NCBI GenBank assembly: GCA_038243635.1
Contig: JBBSQW010000008.1
Span: 1-64,000, forward strand
From: Pseudopedobacter sp038243635
GTDB taxonomy: Bacteria; Bacteroidota; Bacteroidia; Sphingobacteriales; Sphingobacteriaceae
Length of the DNA stretch: 64,000 nucleotides
Reading direction: 5' to 3'
Position 1 is the first letter of the stretch, and each line of letters begins with the position of its first letter. The notes below the pieces were generated by a model. It ran no database searches. It saw only the letters and a program-made list of their open reading frames with translations, and was not told where the DNA came from. Positions 1-7,980 of this stretch are shown one piece after another. The position numbers were made by a program, and so were the translations under genes.

Positions 1-118
1 CAATTTTACCCCGGTTGCCGTGTACCCAGTAATCAGGTTTCCGGTACACTTTGCTCACAGATACAAACGTAGCTACCTGCTTTCGACAACACCTATCTTT
101 CTTACGAGGCTTCATCAT
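1..118 (-). CDS. possible partial reading frame running off the left edge
   Basis: A minus-strand frame opens with two ATG codons at 118 and 115 and stays open to the window edge. It encodes about 39 residues rich in Lys, Arg and Cys (it starts MMKPRKKDRCC). An in-frame stop lies upstream at 152-154. I do not recognise the product. The piece is short and could be chance. The plus-strand frame over the same bases (51-296) looks no more convincing. Confidence 0.2.
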   Translation of the reverse strand, partial: MMKPRKKDRCCRKQVATFVSVSKVYRKPDYWVHGNRGKI

Positions 119-154
119 TGGTTCACTTTCGTTCAGCTCTTCTACACTTACCTA

Positions 155-440
155 CAGCTATCTCTGTAGCCGTTTTTCTTTATCGCTCAGCACCATTGCT
201 TTTCAGCAATCGCACCATAAAGTGGTTTGGTGGCTACTCCTGAAAGTCGCCACCGAGAGACCTACTCTCATCTCTTCTAAAGCATCAGATTGCTAAAGCA
301 ACCTGTTCAAGACACACACGTTTTGGAAATTTGTGCAGAAATGGCATTACTTGCAGAACCATTGTCGTACCGCACCAAATTAAGTAAATAACGAATGAAT
401 TAACGTAAACCGCCGTCGGCCATTTTTGTACAAATTTGCT
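155..440. other. intergenic stretch, no recognisable gene
   Basis: I see no convincing coding region here. The part next to the following gene (about 395-440) contains the perfect palindrome TTTGTACAAA (426-435) and a GCCG/CGGC mini-hairpin (about 413-421). Both lie immediately beyond the inverted repeat that ends the neighbouring gene, so they may belong to the same recombination or terminator structure. Confidence 0.4.
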
Positions 441-455
441 GTTAGGTACAGTTAT
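441..455 (+). repeat. left copy of a 15-bp inverted repeat flanking the 452-1036 gene
   Basis: GTTAGGTACAGTTAT overlaps the stop codon of the minus-strand gene. Its reverse complement matches 14 of 15 bases of the sequence at 1038-1052. Read on the minus strand it contains ACCTAAC, which fits the RYYYAAC core of an integron attC site. No matching distal GTTRRRY core was found nearby, so a complete attC is not shown. Confidence 0.6.
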
Positions 456-1036
456 TCTTTTAACACATTGATAAAAAGGTTAGCACACGAAATAAAAGTT
501 TTTCTGCTTATTACTTCGGGTATTTTCTTTAAATAATATTCTGGTTCGTATGCGTCAATAAGTAAAAATTCAGTGTTCTTGATGATTTCAAATCTAAAAT
601 CTGTTCCGTCTGACAAACTATATTTATGGATTGTTCCTGTTTTTTTGTCTTCTACTTTGTCATTATTTAGTGAATCCCTATTTAAATTCCAAAAAGATTT
701 TGAAGTTAGGCCGGCAATTAAGTTTTCTGCTATTTGTTCACTGAACTTTTCTTTCTTTATGTTCGGTTTTAAGAAATTACCTTTTTTGTTCTTTTTTATA
801 ACTAGTGTTATTTTATCCCAATTTTCTGCTTTTTTTGCAAGTATTTGGTAGTAATACTTTGACGACCAATAACTTTGAGAATTAAATGAAATTATGAAAT
901 CGTATTTCAAATGAAGATTGTCGTAAACTATTGATTTAAGCTTTATTTCTTCGCCAACGTTTGTCTTTATTTCAGGCAATTGTCCGAATGAACTCAAATA
1001 TGTCAGCAGAAATAAACTTAGTAGCACTGTCTTCAT
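452..1036 (-). CDS. exported protein of unknown function, cassette-like
   Basis: A 194-residue protein begins MKTVLLSLFLLTYLSSFGQ, a clear signal peptide with a likely cleavage after FGQ. I chose the ATG at 1036 because the longer frame to 1129 adds a polar stretch ahead of the signal peptide and crosses the inverted repeat. The mature part is Lys-rich, mixed alpha/beta in look, with one Cys near the C terminus, and I recognise no family. The gene is bounded by nearly identical 15-bp inverted repeats, one just before the ATG and one overlapping the stop. This suggests a mobile cassette-like unit rather than part of the neighbouring operon. Function unknown. Confidence 0.6.
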   Translation of the reverse strand: MKTVLLSLFLLTYLSSFGQLPEIKTNVGEEIKLKSIVYDNLHLKYDFIISFNSQSYWSSKYYYQILAKKAENWDKITLVIKKNKKGNFLKPNIKKEKFSEQIAENLIAGLTSKSFWNLNRDSLNNDKVEDKKTGTIHKYSLSDGTDFRFEIIKNTEFLLIDAYEPEYYLKKIPEVISRKTFISCANLFINVLKE

Positions 1037-1037
1037 G

Positions 1038-1052
1038 ATAATTGTACCTAAC
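1038..1052 (+). repeat. right copy of the 15-bp inverted repeat
   Basis: ATAATTGTACCTAAC sits one base upstream of the ATG at 1036. On the minus strand it reads GTTAGGTACAATTAT, which begins with a perfect GTTRRRY core (GTTAGGT). It pairs with the copy at 441-455, with one mismatch. Confidence 0.6.
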
Positions 1053-1219
1053 TTATATATATGTGCAATAAAACCCCTCATATAAGTCTGATTTGGGTCG
1101 GTTGTGGGGGTTTTGTCTCGTACATACATAATGCTAATATATTCAATTTTATAAAAAATGTCATCTAATATTTGTTCAAAAATTCGGAACCCATACCTCT
1201 TCTTTTTTATGCCACCGTC

Positions 1220-1729
1220 TTACTCAAACCAACCCGCATACATCACATAATTGTGAGGTAATTTTTTCAACATTTCCCTTTGCTCCTCCGTAATCCGTTT
1301 AATCTTCTTTGCTGGAACCCCAGCGTATAAATAACCACTTTCGCAAATGGTATTTTCTAAAACCACAGCTCCAGCAGCAATAATCACAAATTCCTCAACC
1401 ACGGTATGGTCCATAACAATCGCACCCATGCCAACCAAAACATTGTTTTGTAAAGTACAACCATGTACCAAAGCATTATGGCCAACAGAAACGTAACTGC
1501 CAATGGTAGTCGCAGCTTTTAAATACGTAGCGTGGATAACCGTTCCGTCTTGTATGTTGGTGTAATCACCAATGGTAATGCTGTTTACATCACCTCTAAT
1601 TACGGTATTAAACCAAATAGAACAATGGTGGCCCATGGTTACATCGCCAACAATCGTGGCGTTATCCGCGATAAAACAATCGGAACCCCAAGCGGGTAAT
1701 TTATCTTTAACTGGCAGTATTAGTGGCAT
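1220..1729 (-). CDS. gamma-carbonic anhydrase family hexapeptide protein
   Basis: A 169-residue left-handed beta-helix protein of the gamma-carbonic anhydrase/YrdA/PaaY type. It shows hexapeptide-like repeats such as ATIVGDV and TTIGSYV, the conserved IRGD loop, and histidines placed like the family's metal ligands (VIHATYL, GHNALVHGC). The C terminus has the family's G-VPAKKIK turn and a short helix. I chose the ATG at 1729 because the family starts close to MPLILPV; the frame extends further upstream but only inside nadB. The start lies one base after the nadB stop, so the two genes are almost certainly co-transcribed and translationally coupled. Carbonic anhydrase activity is not certain, since many members are inactive or act as acyltransferases. 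Confidence 0.85.
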   Translation of the reverse strand: MPLILPVKDKLPAWGSDCFIADNATIVGDVTMGHHCSIWFNTVIRGDVNSITIGDYTNIQDGTVIHATYLKAATTIGSYVSVGHNALVHGCTLQNNVLVGMGAIVMDHTVVEEFVIIAAGAVVLENTICESGYLYAGVPAKKIKRITEEQREMLKKLPHNYVMYAGWFE

Positions 1730-1730
1730 A

Positions 1731-3320
1731 TTATAAAATGGTATCTTTTGCTTCTGGTAAATGGTTTGGGTAGTCTGTAGTAAAATGTAAACCTCTACTT
1801 TCTTTACGTTCACTTGCCGATTTAATCACCACATAAGAAACCTCAATTAAATTTCTCAACTCGCAAAGTTTAACAGAAAGCTTAGTTTTTCGGTAAAAAT
1901 CTTCTGTTTCTTCGTACAATAAACGTAACCTACGCATTGCTCGCTCTAACCTAAAATCAGATCTTACAATACCAACATAATCACTCATCATCTTTTGCAT
2001 TTCACGAATGTTGTGCGTAACCAAAATATCTTCGTTAGAAAGTTGGGTGTCTTTATCGTTCCAATCCGGAATCCCTTCTGGAATATGTAAATCTTTAAGT
2101 TTATCTTTCGATGAAAAATAACAGCGGTGTGCAAAAACCGCAGCCTCTAACAAGGAATTAGATGCCAAACGGTTAGCACCGTGTAAACCCGTTGAGGAAA
2201 CCTCGCCACAAGCATACAAACCGGCTAACGATGATTGCCCGTCTCTATCAACCATAACACCACCGCACATATAGTGACAAGCAGGCGTAACTGGAATCAT
2301 GTCTTTTGTCATATCTAACCCGATAGACAAACACTTTGCATATATATTAGGGAAATGGGTTAAAATATCTGCTTTTTTACGATGTGTAATATCTAGGTAA
2401 ACATAGTCTACACCAGATTTTTTCATTTCGTTATCAATTGCTCGGGCTACAATATCACGTGGTGCTAATGATCCACGTTCATCATACTCGTACATAAATT
2501 CCTCACCACTCACCCTTTTTAACACGCCACCAAAACCACGTACGGCTTCAGAAATTAAAAAAGAAGGATATTCTCCAGGATTATATAAAGCCGTAGGGTG
2601 AAACTGCATAAATTCCATATTCCTAATTCTGGCTTTAGCCCGATAAGCCATTGCAACGCCATCACCAGTTGCAATAACCGGATTAGTGGTTGAACTATAA
2701 ATATGACCAGCACCACCGGCAGCCAATAAAGTAATCTTAGCCAAAAATTTTTCTACTTTATGTGTCTTGGTATCAAATGCATAAGCACCAAAACATTTGA
2801 TATTTTCTGAGTGGCGAGTAACATACTCTCCTAAATGATGCTGCGTTATTAAATCGACCACAAAATAATGGGTCAGTATTTCAATATTTGGATTTTCATG
2901 AATCTCATGTAGCAATGCCCGCTCAATTTCAAAACCGGTTACATCCTTATAATGTAATACCCTATTTTCCGAATGTCCGCCTTCCCTACCTAAATCATAA
3001 ACGCCACCTTCATCTTTGTCAAACTTGGTTCCGTAAGCTATAATTTCATTTATTCGCTCGGGCCCTTCTTTTACAACAATTTCTACAATATCTTTATGAC
3101 ACAAGCCATCGCCAGCAATTAACGTATCAGAAATGTGTTTTTCAAACGAGTCCCCAACTTTATCCACAACTACAGCAACACCACCTTGGGCATACTTAGT
3201 GTTAGATTCATCTTCGTTAGACTTTGTAACTATCAGAACCTTACCATGCTTTGCTGCTTTGAGTGCAAAACTTAACCCGGCAATACCAGATCCTATTACT
3301 AAGTAATCAACATTTTTCAT
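1731..3320 (-). CDS. nadB: L-aspartate oxidase
   Basis: A 529-residue flavoprotein that oxidises L-aspartate to iminoaspartate, the first step of de novo NAD synthesis in the cytosol. The N terminus has the FAD dinucleotide-binding motif GSGIAGLSFALKAAKHG. Further on come the NTKYAQGGVA segment, the active-site region HPTALYNPGEYPSFLISEA, and the family C-terminal motif ESRGLHFTTDYP. The length matches NadB. I chose the ATG at 3320, just before the beta-strand leading into the FAD motif; the frame extends five codons upstream to 3335. It is divergent from nadA and followed at once by the gamma-carbonic anhydrase-like gene. Confidence 0.95.
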   Translation of the reverse strand: MKNVDYLVIGSGIAGLSFALKAAKHGKVLIVTKSNEDESNTKYAQGGVAVVVDKVGDSFEKHISDTLIAGDGLCHKDIVEIVVKEGPERINEIIAYGTKFDKDEGGVYDLGREGGHSENRVLHYKDVTGFEIERALLHEIHENPNIEILTHYFVVDLITQHHLGEYVTRHSENIKCFGAYAFDTKTHKVEKFLAKITLLAAGGAGHIYSSTTNPVIATGDGVAMAYRAKARIRNMEFMQFHPTALYNPGEYPSFLISEAVRGFGGVLKRVSGEEFMYEYDERGSLAPRDIVARAIDNEMKKSGVDYVYLDITHRKKADILTHFPNIYAKCLSIGLDMTKDMIPVTPACHYMCGGVMVDRDGQSSLAGLYACGEVSSTGLHGANRLASNSLLEAAVFAHRCYFSSKDKLKDLHIPEGIPDWNDKDTQLSNEDILVTHNIREMQKMMSDYVGIVRSDFRLERAMRRLRLLYEETEDFYRKTKLSVKLCELRNLIEVSYVVIKSASERKESRGLHFTTDYPNHLPEAKDTIL

Positions 3321-3767
3321 CGGTAACAACAACATGTAATGAGTAATTAATATTAAATGTGAATAAACTATATAAAGGTGTTAATTTTGTGTAAACAAAT
3401 AGTGAAAACTTTTAATTAATGTGGATAACCTCTATTATTATTAAAATCAAATTAACATTTGACCTTTTACTCTACATTAAAACTCAAGGTAACTAACGTT
3501 TTAATTTTATAAACCATTAACGGGAGAAAAATATAAAATTTAAATAGGTAAATTTAAAATAACTAGCAATCAACCGAATACAAGTACTAGAATGTTAATA
3601 AACTGTTAACATGTTTTTATTAATCATATATCAAAAAATTAACGCGTCAACTTATACACCAAACTAACACCCTAATAAGTAATAGCTTTCTCTCATATAT
3701 AAAAATTGTTTGTTATTAGAAAAGTGGAAAACGCCAAATTTTGATTTTATACATTTGAACCATCGAA
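3321..3767. other. nadB/nadA divergent intergenic region
   Basis: About 450 bp of very AT-rich DNA between two divergent NAD-synthesis genes. It must hold both promoters. It contains the palindrome TGTTAACA (3604-3611) and many TTAA-rich half sites, but I could not identify a known NAD-responsive operator. A TACATTTG element (3750-3757) ahead of nadA matches the Bacteroidota -7 consensus but would leave only a very short leader. Confidence 0.4.
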
Positions 3768-4760
3768 ATGAATATAGCAGAAGAAATAAATTTAAAAGGT
3801 TTTGTTGACGAACCAATTGATCCAACGTTGGATTTGTTTGCCGAAATTGATCGTTTAAAAAAAGAAAAAAATGCGGTTATATTAGCGCATTACTATCAAG
3901 AACCTGATATACAAGATGTTGCAGATTATATTGGCGATAGCTTAGGTTTATCACAAGAAGCGGCTAAAACAGACGCTAGCATAATTGTATTTGCTGGTGT
4001 ACATTTTATGGCCGAAACCGCCAAGATATTATCTCCAAATAAAAAGGTTTTATTGCCCGATGCTAAAGCTGGTTGTTCTTTATCTGATAGCTGTCCGCCG
4101 CATTTATTTAAAAAGTTTAAGGAGAAATATCCAGACCATTTGGTTATTACTTATGTAAACTGTACTGCGGAATTAAAAGCTTTGAGCGATATTGTTTGTA
4201 CATCAAGCAATGCGGTGCAAATTGTTAATAGCTTACCGTCAGATCAAAAAATCATCTTCGGTCCTGATAAAAATTTGGGTGCTTATATCATCAAGCAAAC
4301 CGGGCGAGATATGGTTTTGTGGAACGGAGCCTGTATGGTGCATGAGATTTTTGCGAGGGAGAAAATCACCAAGTTAAAATTACGCCATCCAGAAGCTAAG
4401 TTTATAGCTCACCCAGAGTGTGAAGATGCGGTTTTAGAAATGGCAGATTTTATAGGTTCTACCACTGGTTTGTTAAAATACACTATTAATAACCCAGCAC
4501 AAACATTTATTGTAGCAACCGAAGCTGGAATTATCCACCAAATGGAGAAATCCAGTCCTGATAAAACTTTTATTCCTGCACCTCCAAATAATGCTTGCGC
4601 ATGTAATGACTGTCCGCACATGAAACGTAACACACTGGAAAAGTTATACTTATGCTTAAAAAATGAGCAACCAGAGATTGATGTTCCACGTGAAATTATA
4701 GATAGAGCAAGATTACCGATAGAAAGAATGTTGCAGATTTCTGCGGATTTGGGTTTGTAG
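3768..4760 (+). CDS. nadA: quinolinate synthase A
   Basis: A 330-residue [4Fe-4S] enzyme condensing iminoaspartate (from NadB) with dihydroxyacetone phosphate to quinolinate. The family signatures are clear: AHYYQEPDIQDVADYIGDS near residue 40, PDAKAGCSLSDSCPP near residue 110, the WNGACMVHEIF segment, and a cysteine-rich C-terminal motif ending CACNDCPHMKRN. These include the cluster cysteines. Length is typical for the long bacterial form. Divergent to nadB. Confidence 0.96.
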   Translation: MNIAEEINLKGFVDEPIDPTLDLFAEIDRLKKEKNAVILAHYYQEPDIQDVADYIGDSLGLSQEAAKTDASIIVFAGVHFMAETAKILSPNKKVLLPDAKAGCSLSDSCPPHLFKKFKEKYPDHLVITYVNCTAELKALSDIVCTSSNAVQIVNSLPSDQKIIFGPDKNLGAYIIKQTGRDMVLWNGACMVHEIFAREKITKLKLRHPEAKFIAHPECEDAVLEMADFIGSTTGLLKYTINNPAQTFIVATEAGIIHQMEKSSPDKTFIPAPPNNACACNDCPHMKRNTLEKLYLCLKNEQPEIDVPREIIDRARLPIERMLQISADLGL

Positions 4761-4764
4761 GATA

Positions 4765-4873
4765 CGGGCGTTATCCGCCAGCTGGCGGGTCGGGCTTTAC
4801 ACTTTATCTTTTTTGCTTATCCTTCGACTCCGCTCAGGATGACAAAAAAGGATGCCGTTTCAATCCCTAACGC
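4765..4873 (+). repeat. dispersed Bacteroidota-type intergenic repeat, copy 1
   Basis: It runs from GGGCGTTATCCGCC through a TTTATCTTTTTTGC core to AAAAAAGGATGCCG and CCCTAACGC. Related sequence, in the same order of blocks, occurs at 43994-44070 and 63218-63290. A second repeat (CCTTCGACTCCGCTCAGGATGA) is nested inside this copy at 4821-4842. Confidence 0.6.
4821..4842 (+). repeat. REP-like 22-bp repeat, copy 1
   Basis: CCTTCGACTCCGCTCAGGATGA. The same 22 bases recur at 4980-5001, and a partial inverted copy (GCGGAGTCGAAG) lies at 4921-4932. It is nested in the larger dispersed repeat, so it probably arrived later. Confidence 0.7.
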
Positions 4874-4920
4874 AAGTCCTTACCCGTTATTCATTTAGCA
4901 GAGCCGTTTTGTCCTGCTAA

Positions 4921-4932
4921 GCGGAGTCGAAG
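4921..4932 (-). repeat. partial inverted copy of the REP-like repeat
   Basis: GCGGAGTCGAAG is the reverse complement of the CTTCGACTCCGC core found at 4822-4833 and 4981-4992. Two direct and one inverted copy in 180 bp give the region a potential to fold. Confidence 0.6.
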
Positions 4933-4979
4933 CATTTACCACTATGCAAGGTGGCAGTACTTAGCAGTACTTACACACT

Positions 4980-5001
4980 CCTTCGACTCCGCTCAGGATG
5001 A
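4980..5001 (+). repeat. REP-like 22-bp repeat, copy 2
   Basis: Identical over 22 bases to the copy at 4821-4842. It lies about 60 bp upstream of the S41 peptidase gene, so it sits in or next to that gene's promoter region. Confidence 0.7.
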
Positions 5002-5059
5002 AACCCCTTAATTTTGAGTCAACACATTACCTCTCGAAATACCGATATTAAATACATAA

Positions 5060-6613
5060 ATGAAAACAACCCTCATCACGCTTCTATTCACATCAAGTCT
5101 ACTTTTCTCATGCACTTCAAAAAAAACCTTCAACACTAAAATTAGAGCAAAACATGCTCCTGCGCAACTTCAAAAAGATTTAGCAATCGTAAAAACTTCT
5201 TTAGAACAAAACCATCCTGGCGTTTATTGGTACATTAATAAAAATAATTTAGACTTTAAATTTGATAGCCTAAATAACACTTTAAAAGACTCGCTAACAT
5301 CTTTAGAATTCTACAGACAATTAGCACCAGTTGTTGCAGCCGTAAAATGCGGACATACAAGATTAGTTTATCCAGGAATAAAAACCTCAAAATTTCAAAA
5401 AGATAGTATAAAAAAATCTGGTGGATTTGCACTTTCTCAATTATCGTATTTTGTTGATAGTAACCGAGTATTTATTAAATCCGTAGGTAAAAAAGAATTG
5501 GAAAGTTTAAAAGGTTCGGAGGTTTTAGCTATTGATCATATTCCGGTTTCGAACATAATAAGAAAAGAAAAAAACTTATTTGCTTCTGATGGTTATAATC
5601 AAACATTTTACGATGCTGTTTTAAACAAGTCTTTTGATGCTTATTATTATTTGAGTTATGGAAAATCAGACTCATCAAACCTGACACTAAAAATCAACGA
5701 TAGCACTTATAACTATATTTTAAAAACCATTAAACCCGTAAAGCAAGAAAAGAAAATCCAAACTCCCGAAGAAATAGGAGAAAATAAAGTAACAGATAAA
5801 CAAGAGAAAAAACTAAAAAGGAAGAATATATATAAGGGGATAGATAAGCTAGGACAACCACTTTTAGCATTGAAATATGATTCTGTTTTAAACAATACAG
5901 CCGTAATGAAGGTGCAAAGCTTCGGTTTTGAAAACGCCAATTTTAGTAAATTTTTTAAGGAAAGTTTTAAAGAAATTGAAGAAAAAAACATCAACCATTT
6001 GATTTTGGACTTACGCGGTAACGGTGGCGGAAACTTAATGGCTTGCAATAGGTTATTTAGATACTTATATAATAAGCCCTATCAATTTACCGGAAAACCA
6101 TATTCCAAAAATTCCTATTTAAAGAATATAAAATATAGAGATAAACCAGTTCTGGCAAAAGTATTAAGAGTTATCTTTTATCCCTTGGGTCTGGTTTCAA
6201 CCTTAATTTTTGAGCATAAAGATAGTTCAGGATATTACAGTTATATACCAACAGCACATCAAAGAAAACCCTTAAAGTATGTTTACAATAAAGAGTTAAA
6301 AGTGTTGATCAATGGCTATTCTTTTTCTGCTACTTCTTTGCTTTCTGCAAATTTAAAAACTGTAAATAGAGGTGTTTTTATAGGAGAAGAAACTGGTGGC
6401 GGTTATAACCAATGCAGTGCTGGCAGTATGCCATTTATAAACTTACCAAATACAGCGTTAAAATTGAGGCTACCTTTGAAAGTGATTGATATTACTGATA
6501 AGCGAAGTTTAACAGGACGAGGTGTTTTTCCGGATGTGGAAGTAAAGGAAACGTTTGAGGATGTGTTGATTAAGAGGGACATGGCAATGGAAAAAGCAAA
6601 AAAAGGTAAGTAA
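5060..6613 (+). CDS. S41 family peptidase-like lipoprotein
   Basis: A 517-residue protein with a lipoprotein signal peptide (LLFTSSLLFSC, lipid-modified Cys about residue 18), so it is probably anchored in an envelope membrane facing the periplasm. The second half carries the C-terminal-processing/tricorn (S41) core: the LILDLRGNGGGN strand-loop near residue 315 and the NGYSFSATSLLSA segment near 415, where the S41 nucleophilic serine lies, followed by GEETGGG. The central part is consistent with a degenerate PDZ-like region with a Lys-rich insertion around residues 225-255. It stands alone between a repeat region and a bidirectional terminator. The natural substrate cannot be read from the sequence. 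Confidence 0.85.
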   Translation: MKTTLITLLFTSSLLFSCTSKKTFNTKIRAKHAPAQLQKDLAIVKTSLEQNHPGVYWYINKNNLDFKFDSLNNTLKDSLTSLEFYRQLAPVVAAVKCGHTRLVYPGIKTSKFQKDSIKKSGGFALSQLSYFVDSNRVFIKSVGKKELESLKGSEVLAIDHIPVSNIIRKEKNLFASDGYNQTFYDAVLNKSFDAYYYLSYGKSDSSNLTLKINDSTYNYILKTIKPVKQEKKIQTPEEIGENKVTDKQEKKLKRKNIYKGIDKLGQPLLALKYDSVLNNTAVMKVQSFGFENANFSKFFKESFKEIEEKNINHLILDLRGNGGGNLMACNRLFRYLYNKPYQFTGKPYSKNSYLKNIKYRDKPVLAKVLRVIFYPLGLVSTLIFEHKDSSGYYSYIPTAHQRKPLKYVYNKELKVLINGYSFSATSLLSANLKTVNRGVFIGEETGGGYNQCSAGSMPFINLPNTALKLRLPLKVIDITDKRSLTGRGVFPDVEVKETFEDVLIKRDMAMEKAKKGK

Positions 6614-6720
6614 GTTCTAGTGAAATAATGTTGAAAGGGAAAGTAAACTAGATAGCAGCCTATTCGAATTAAAAGTTATAAATTAAAGAAATAGTTTAGA
6701 AAACAAAAGAAATAACCAGC

Positions 6721-6758
6721 AAAAACAGCCTCGTAACTTTAGTCACGAGGCTGTTTTT
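6721..6758. terminator. bidirectional intrinsic terminator
   Basis: A perfect 14-bp stem (AAAAACAGCCTCGT / ACGAGGCTGTTTTT) encloses a 10-base loop. Flanking A and T runs let it work on both strands. It lies between the convergent S41 peptidase and DUF4349 genes. Confidence 0.85.
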
Positions 6759-6774
6759 GTTAGAATTTTCGAAG

Positions 6775-7632
6775 TTATTTTTTATTTTCGCGTCTAAATT
6801 TTCTTACAAAATAAACCACTAACGCAATCAAGATTAAGAAAGGCCAAACACTAATTAGCATCAATAAAAATCCTACAATCGCGTTCCATCCGTTCGCTAC
6901 AGATTTTTTAAAACGCTCTAGAAAACCATCCTCATCAGATGACCTATAAACGTATTCTTTTTCTTGAAAAAGGTTGACTGATAAAGAACTGAACGAAACT
7001 TGGTCTTTTAAATACTTCAATCTACCTTTTGTGCTTTCAATTTCCTCTTGTATAACCCTTATTTGTTCTTCAATTTGTAAAATATCTTTGATAGTTGAAG
7101 CTTTTGAAAGTAGACTTTTATAACGAATTAGGTAAGCTGTTTTACTCTCTAATCGGGAACTTAAATCGACAAATTCTTCGGTTACGTCTCTAGCTTGAAT
7201 GCTCTTATTAATGACCTCGTCATTACCTTTTTCTAACGAGAAAACCAGTTTTTCAAAATTTATGGAAGGGATGCGGATTTTTAAGTCGTAAGTAGTTTGA
7301 CTGTTATCATTCTGTAAATTCTCGGTTTCGTAGTAAGCATTCAAGTTTTTTAAAACGGCATCTATCTTCTTTTTGCTTTCGCCGATGTTTTTACTTTTGA
7401 TAGAAAGACTACCGTCTTTAATTATCTTTTTATTGCTGGTTTCAGGTTGGTCAATTTTAACCGGCGGAGGTGGAGGACTTTGTTCTGCTTTACCTTCTGT
7501 TTCCGACATAATTGCATCGGAAGATAGAGCTTCCAAAGCAACTTCGCTTGTTTCAGTTGTAGCATTTTTTGAGGATTTATTACATGATAAAACACACAAA
7601 GAAAGTAATAATAGCAAAGTCAAATTTTTCAT
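6775..7632 (-). CDS. DUF4349 domain lipoprotein
   Basis: A 285-residue envelope protein. It starts with a lipoprotein signal (LLLLSLCVLSC, Cys 17), followed by a low-complexity linker with a PPPPP run, then a DUF4349 region (about 65-275) with a long predicted coiled coil (QIEEQIRVIQEEIESTKGRL near 185) and one transmembrane helix at the end (VGFLLMLISVWPFLILIALV) followed by a basic tail. This order is typical of DUF4349 proteins. The function of the family is not established. Its promoter should lie in the 350-bp gap upstream. Confidence 0.85.
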   Translation of the reverse strand: MKNLTLLLLLSLCVLSCNKSSKNATTETSEVALEALSSDAIMSETEGKAEQSPPPPPVKIDQPETSNKKIIKDGSLSIKSKNIGESKKKIDAVLKNLNAYYETENLQNDNSQTTYDLKIRIPSINFEKLVFSLEKGNDEVINKSIQARDVTEEFVDLSSRLESKTAYLIRYKSLLSKASTIKDILQIEEQIRVIQEEIESTKGRLKYLKDQVSFSSLSVNLFQEKEYVYRSSDEDGFLERFKKSVANGWNAIVGFLLMLISVWPFLILIALVVYFVRKFRRENKK

Positions 7633-7980
7633 AATATTTAGGTTAGGTGGATTGATAAGTATAACTAATTCAAAAGATGTTGATTACCGCACTATTCCAT
7701 AAATCTTTTTTAAAAATTTAAAACAGTGTATTTGTAAAAAAGCATAAATATTTGTTAAACATTAATCAACAATAACCAGAAAGGTAACCGTTGCAATTTT
7801 AAATCGCTATTAAAGGATTTTAAGATAATGTTAGTAGAAAGCTCTTTTAGTTTGGATTTTAAATTAAATAGCTCACCTAAATCACTTTAAAAAACAATTA
7901 AATAGAAGATCTTGAGCAAATATATTTTAGAGCGATTGACGTTTTAAAATTCAAGGCTTTAAGTAAGATAAAGATTCTTG
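7633..7980. other. intergenic region upstream of the DUF4349 gene
   Basis: About 350 bp of AT-rich sequence with no convincing reading frame or RNA. It carries the promoter of the DUF4349 gene and the 3' flank of the YeiH-type gene. I see no strong hairpin terminator here. Confidence 0.4.

Noticed and set aside
51..296. 81-codon plus-strand frame at the left edge
   Set aside because: No signal peptide, no recognisable domain, Ser/Leu-rich composition typical of chance frames. It overlaps an equally plausible minus-strand frame.
395..455. Complete integron attC site
   Set aside because: Only one side of the core pair was found. No GTTRRRY closes the structure within about 130 bp, so I report only the inverted repeats.
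3750..3757. TACATTTG as the nadA promoter -7 element
   Set aside because: It would leave a leader of only a few bases before the ATG and lacks a -33 partner, so it is mentioned only in the region note.
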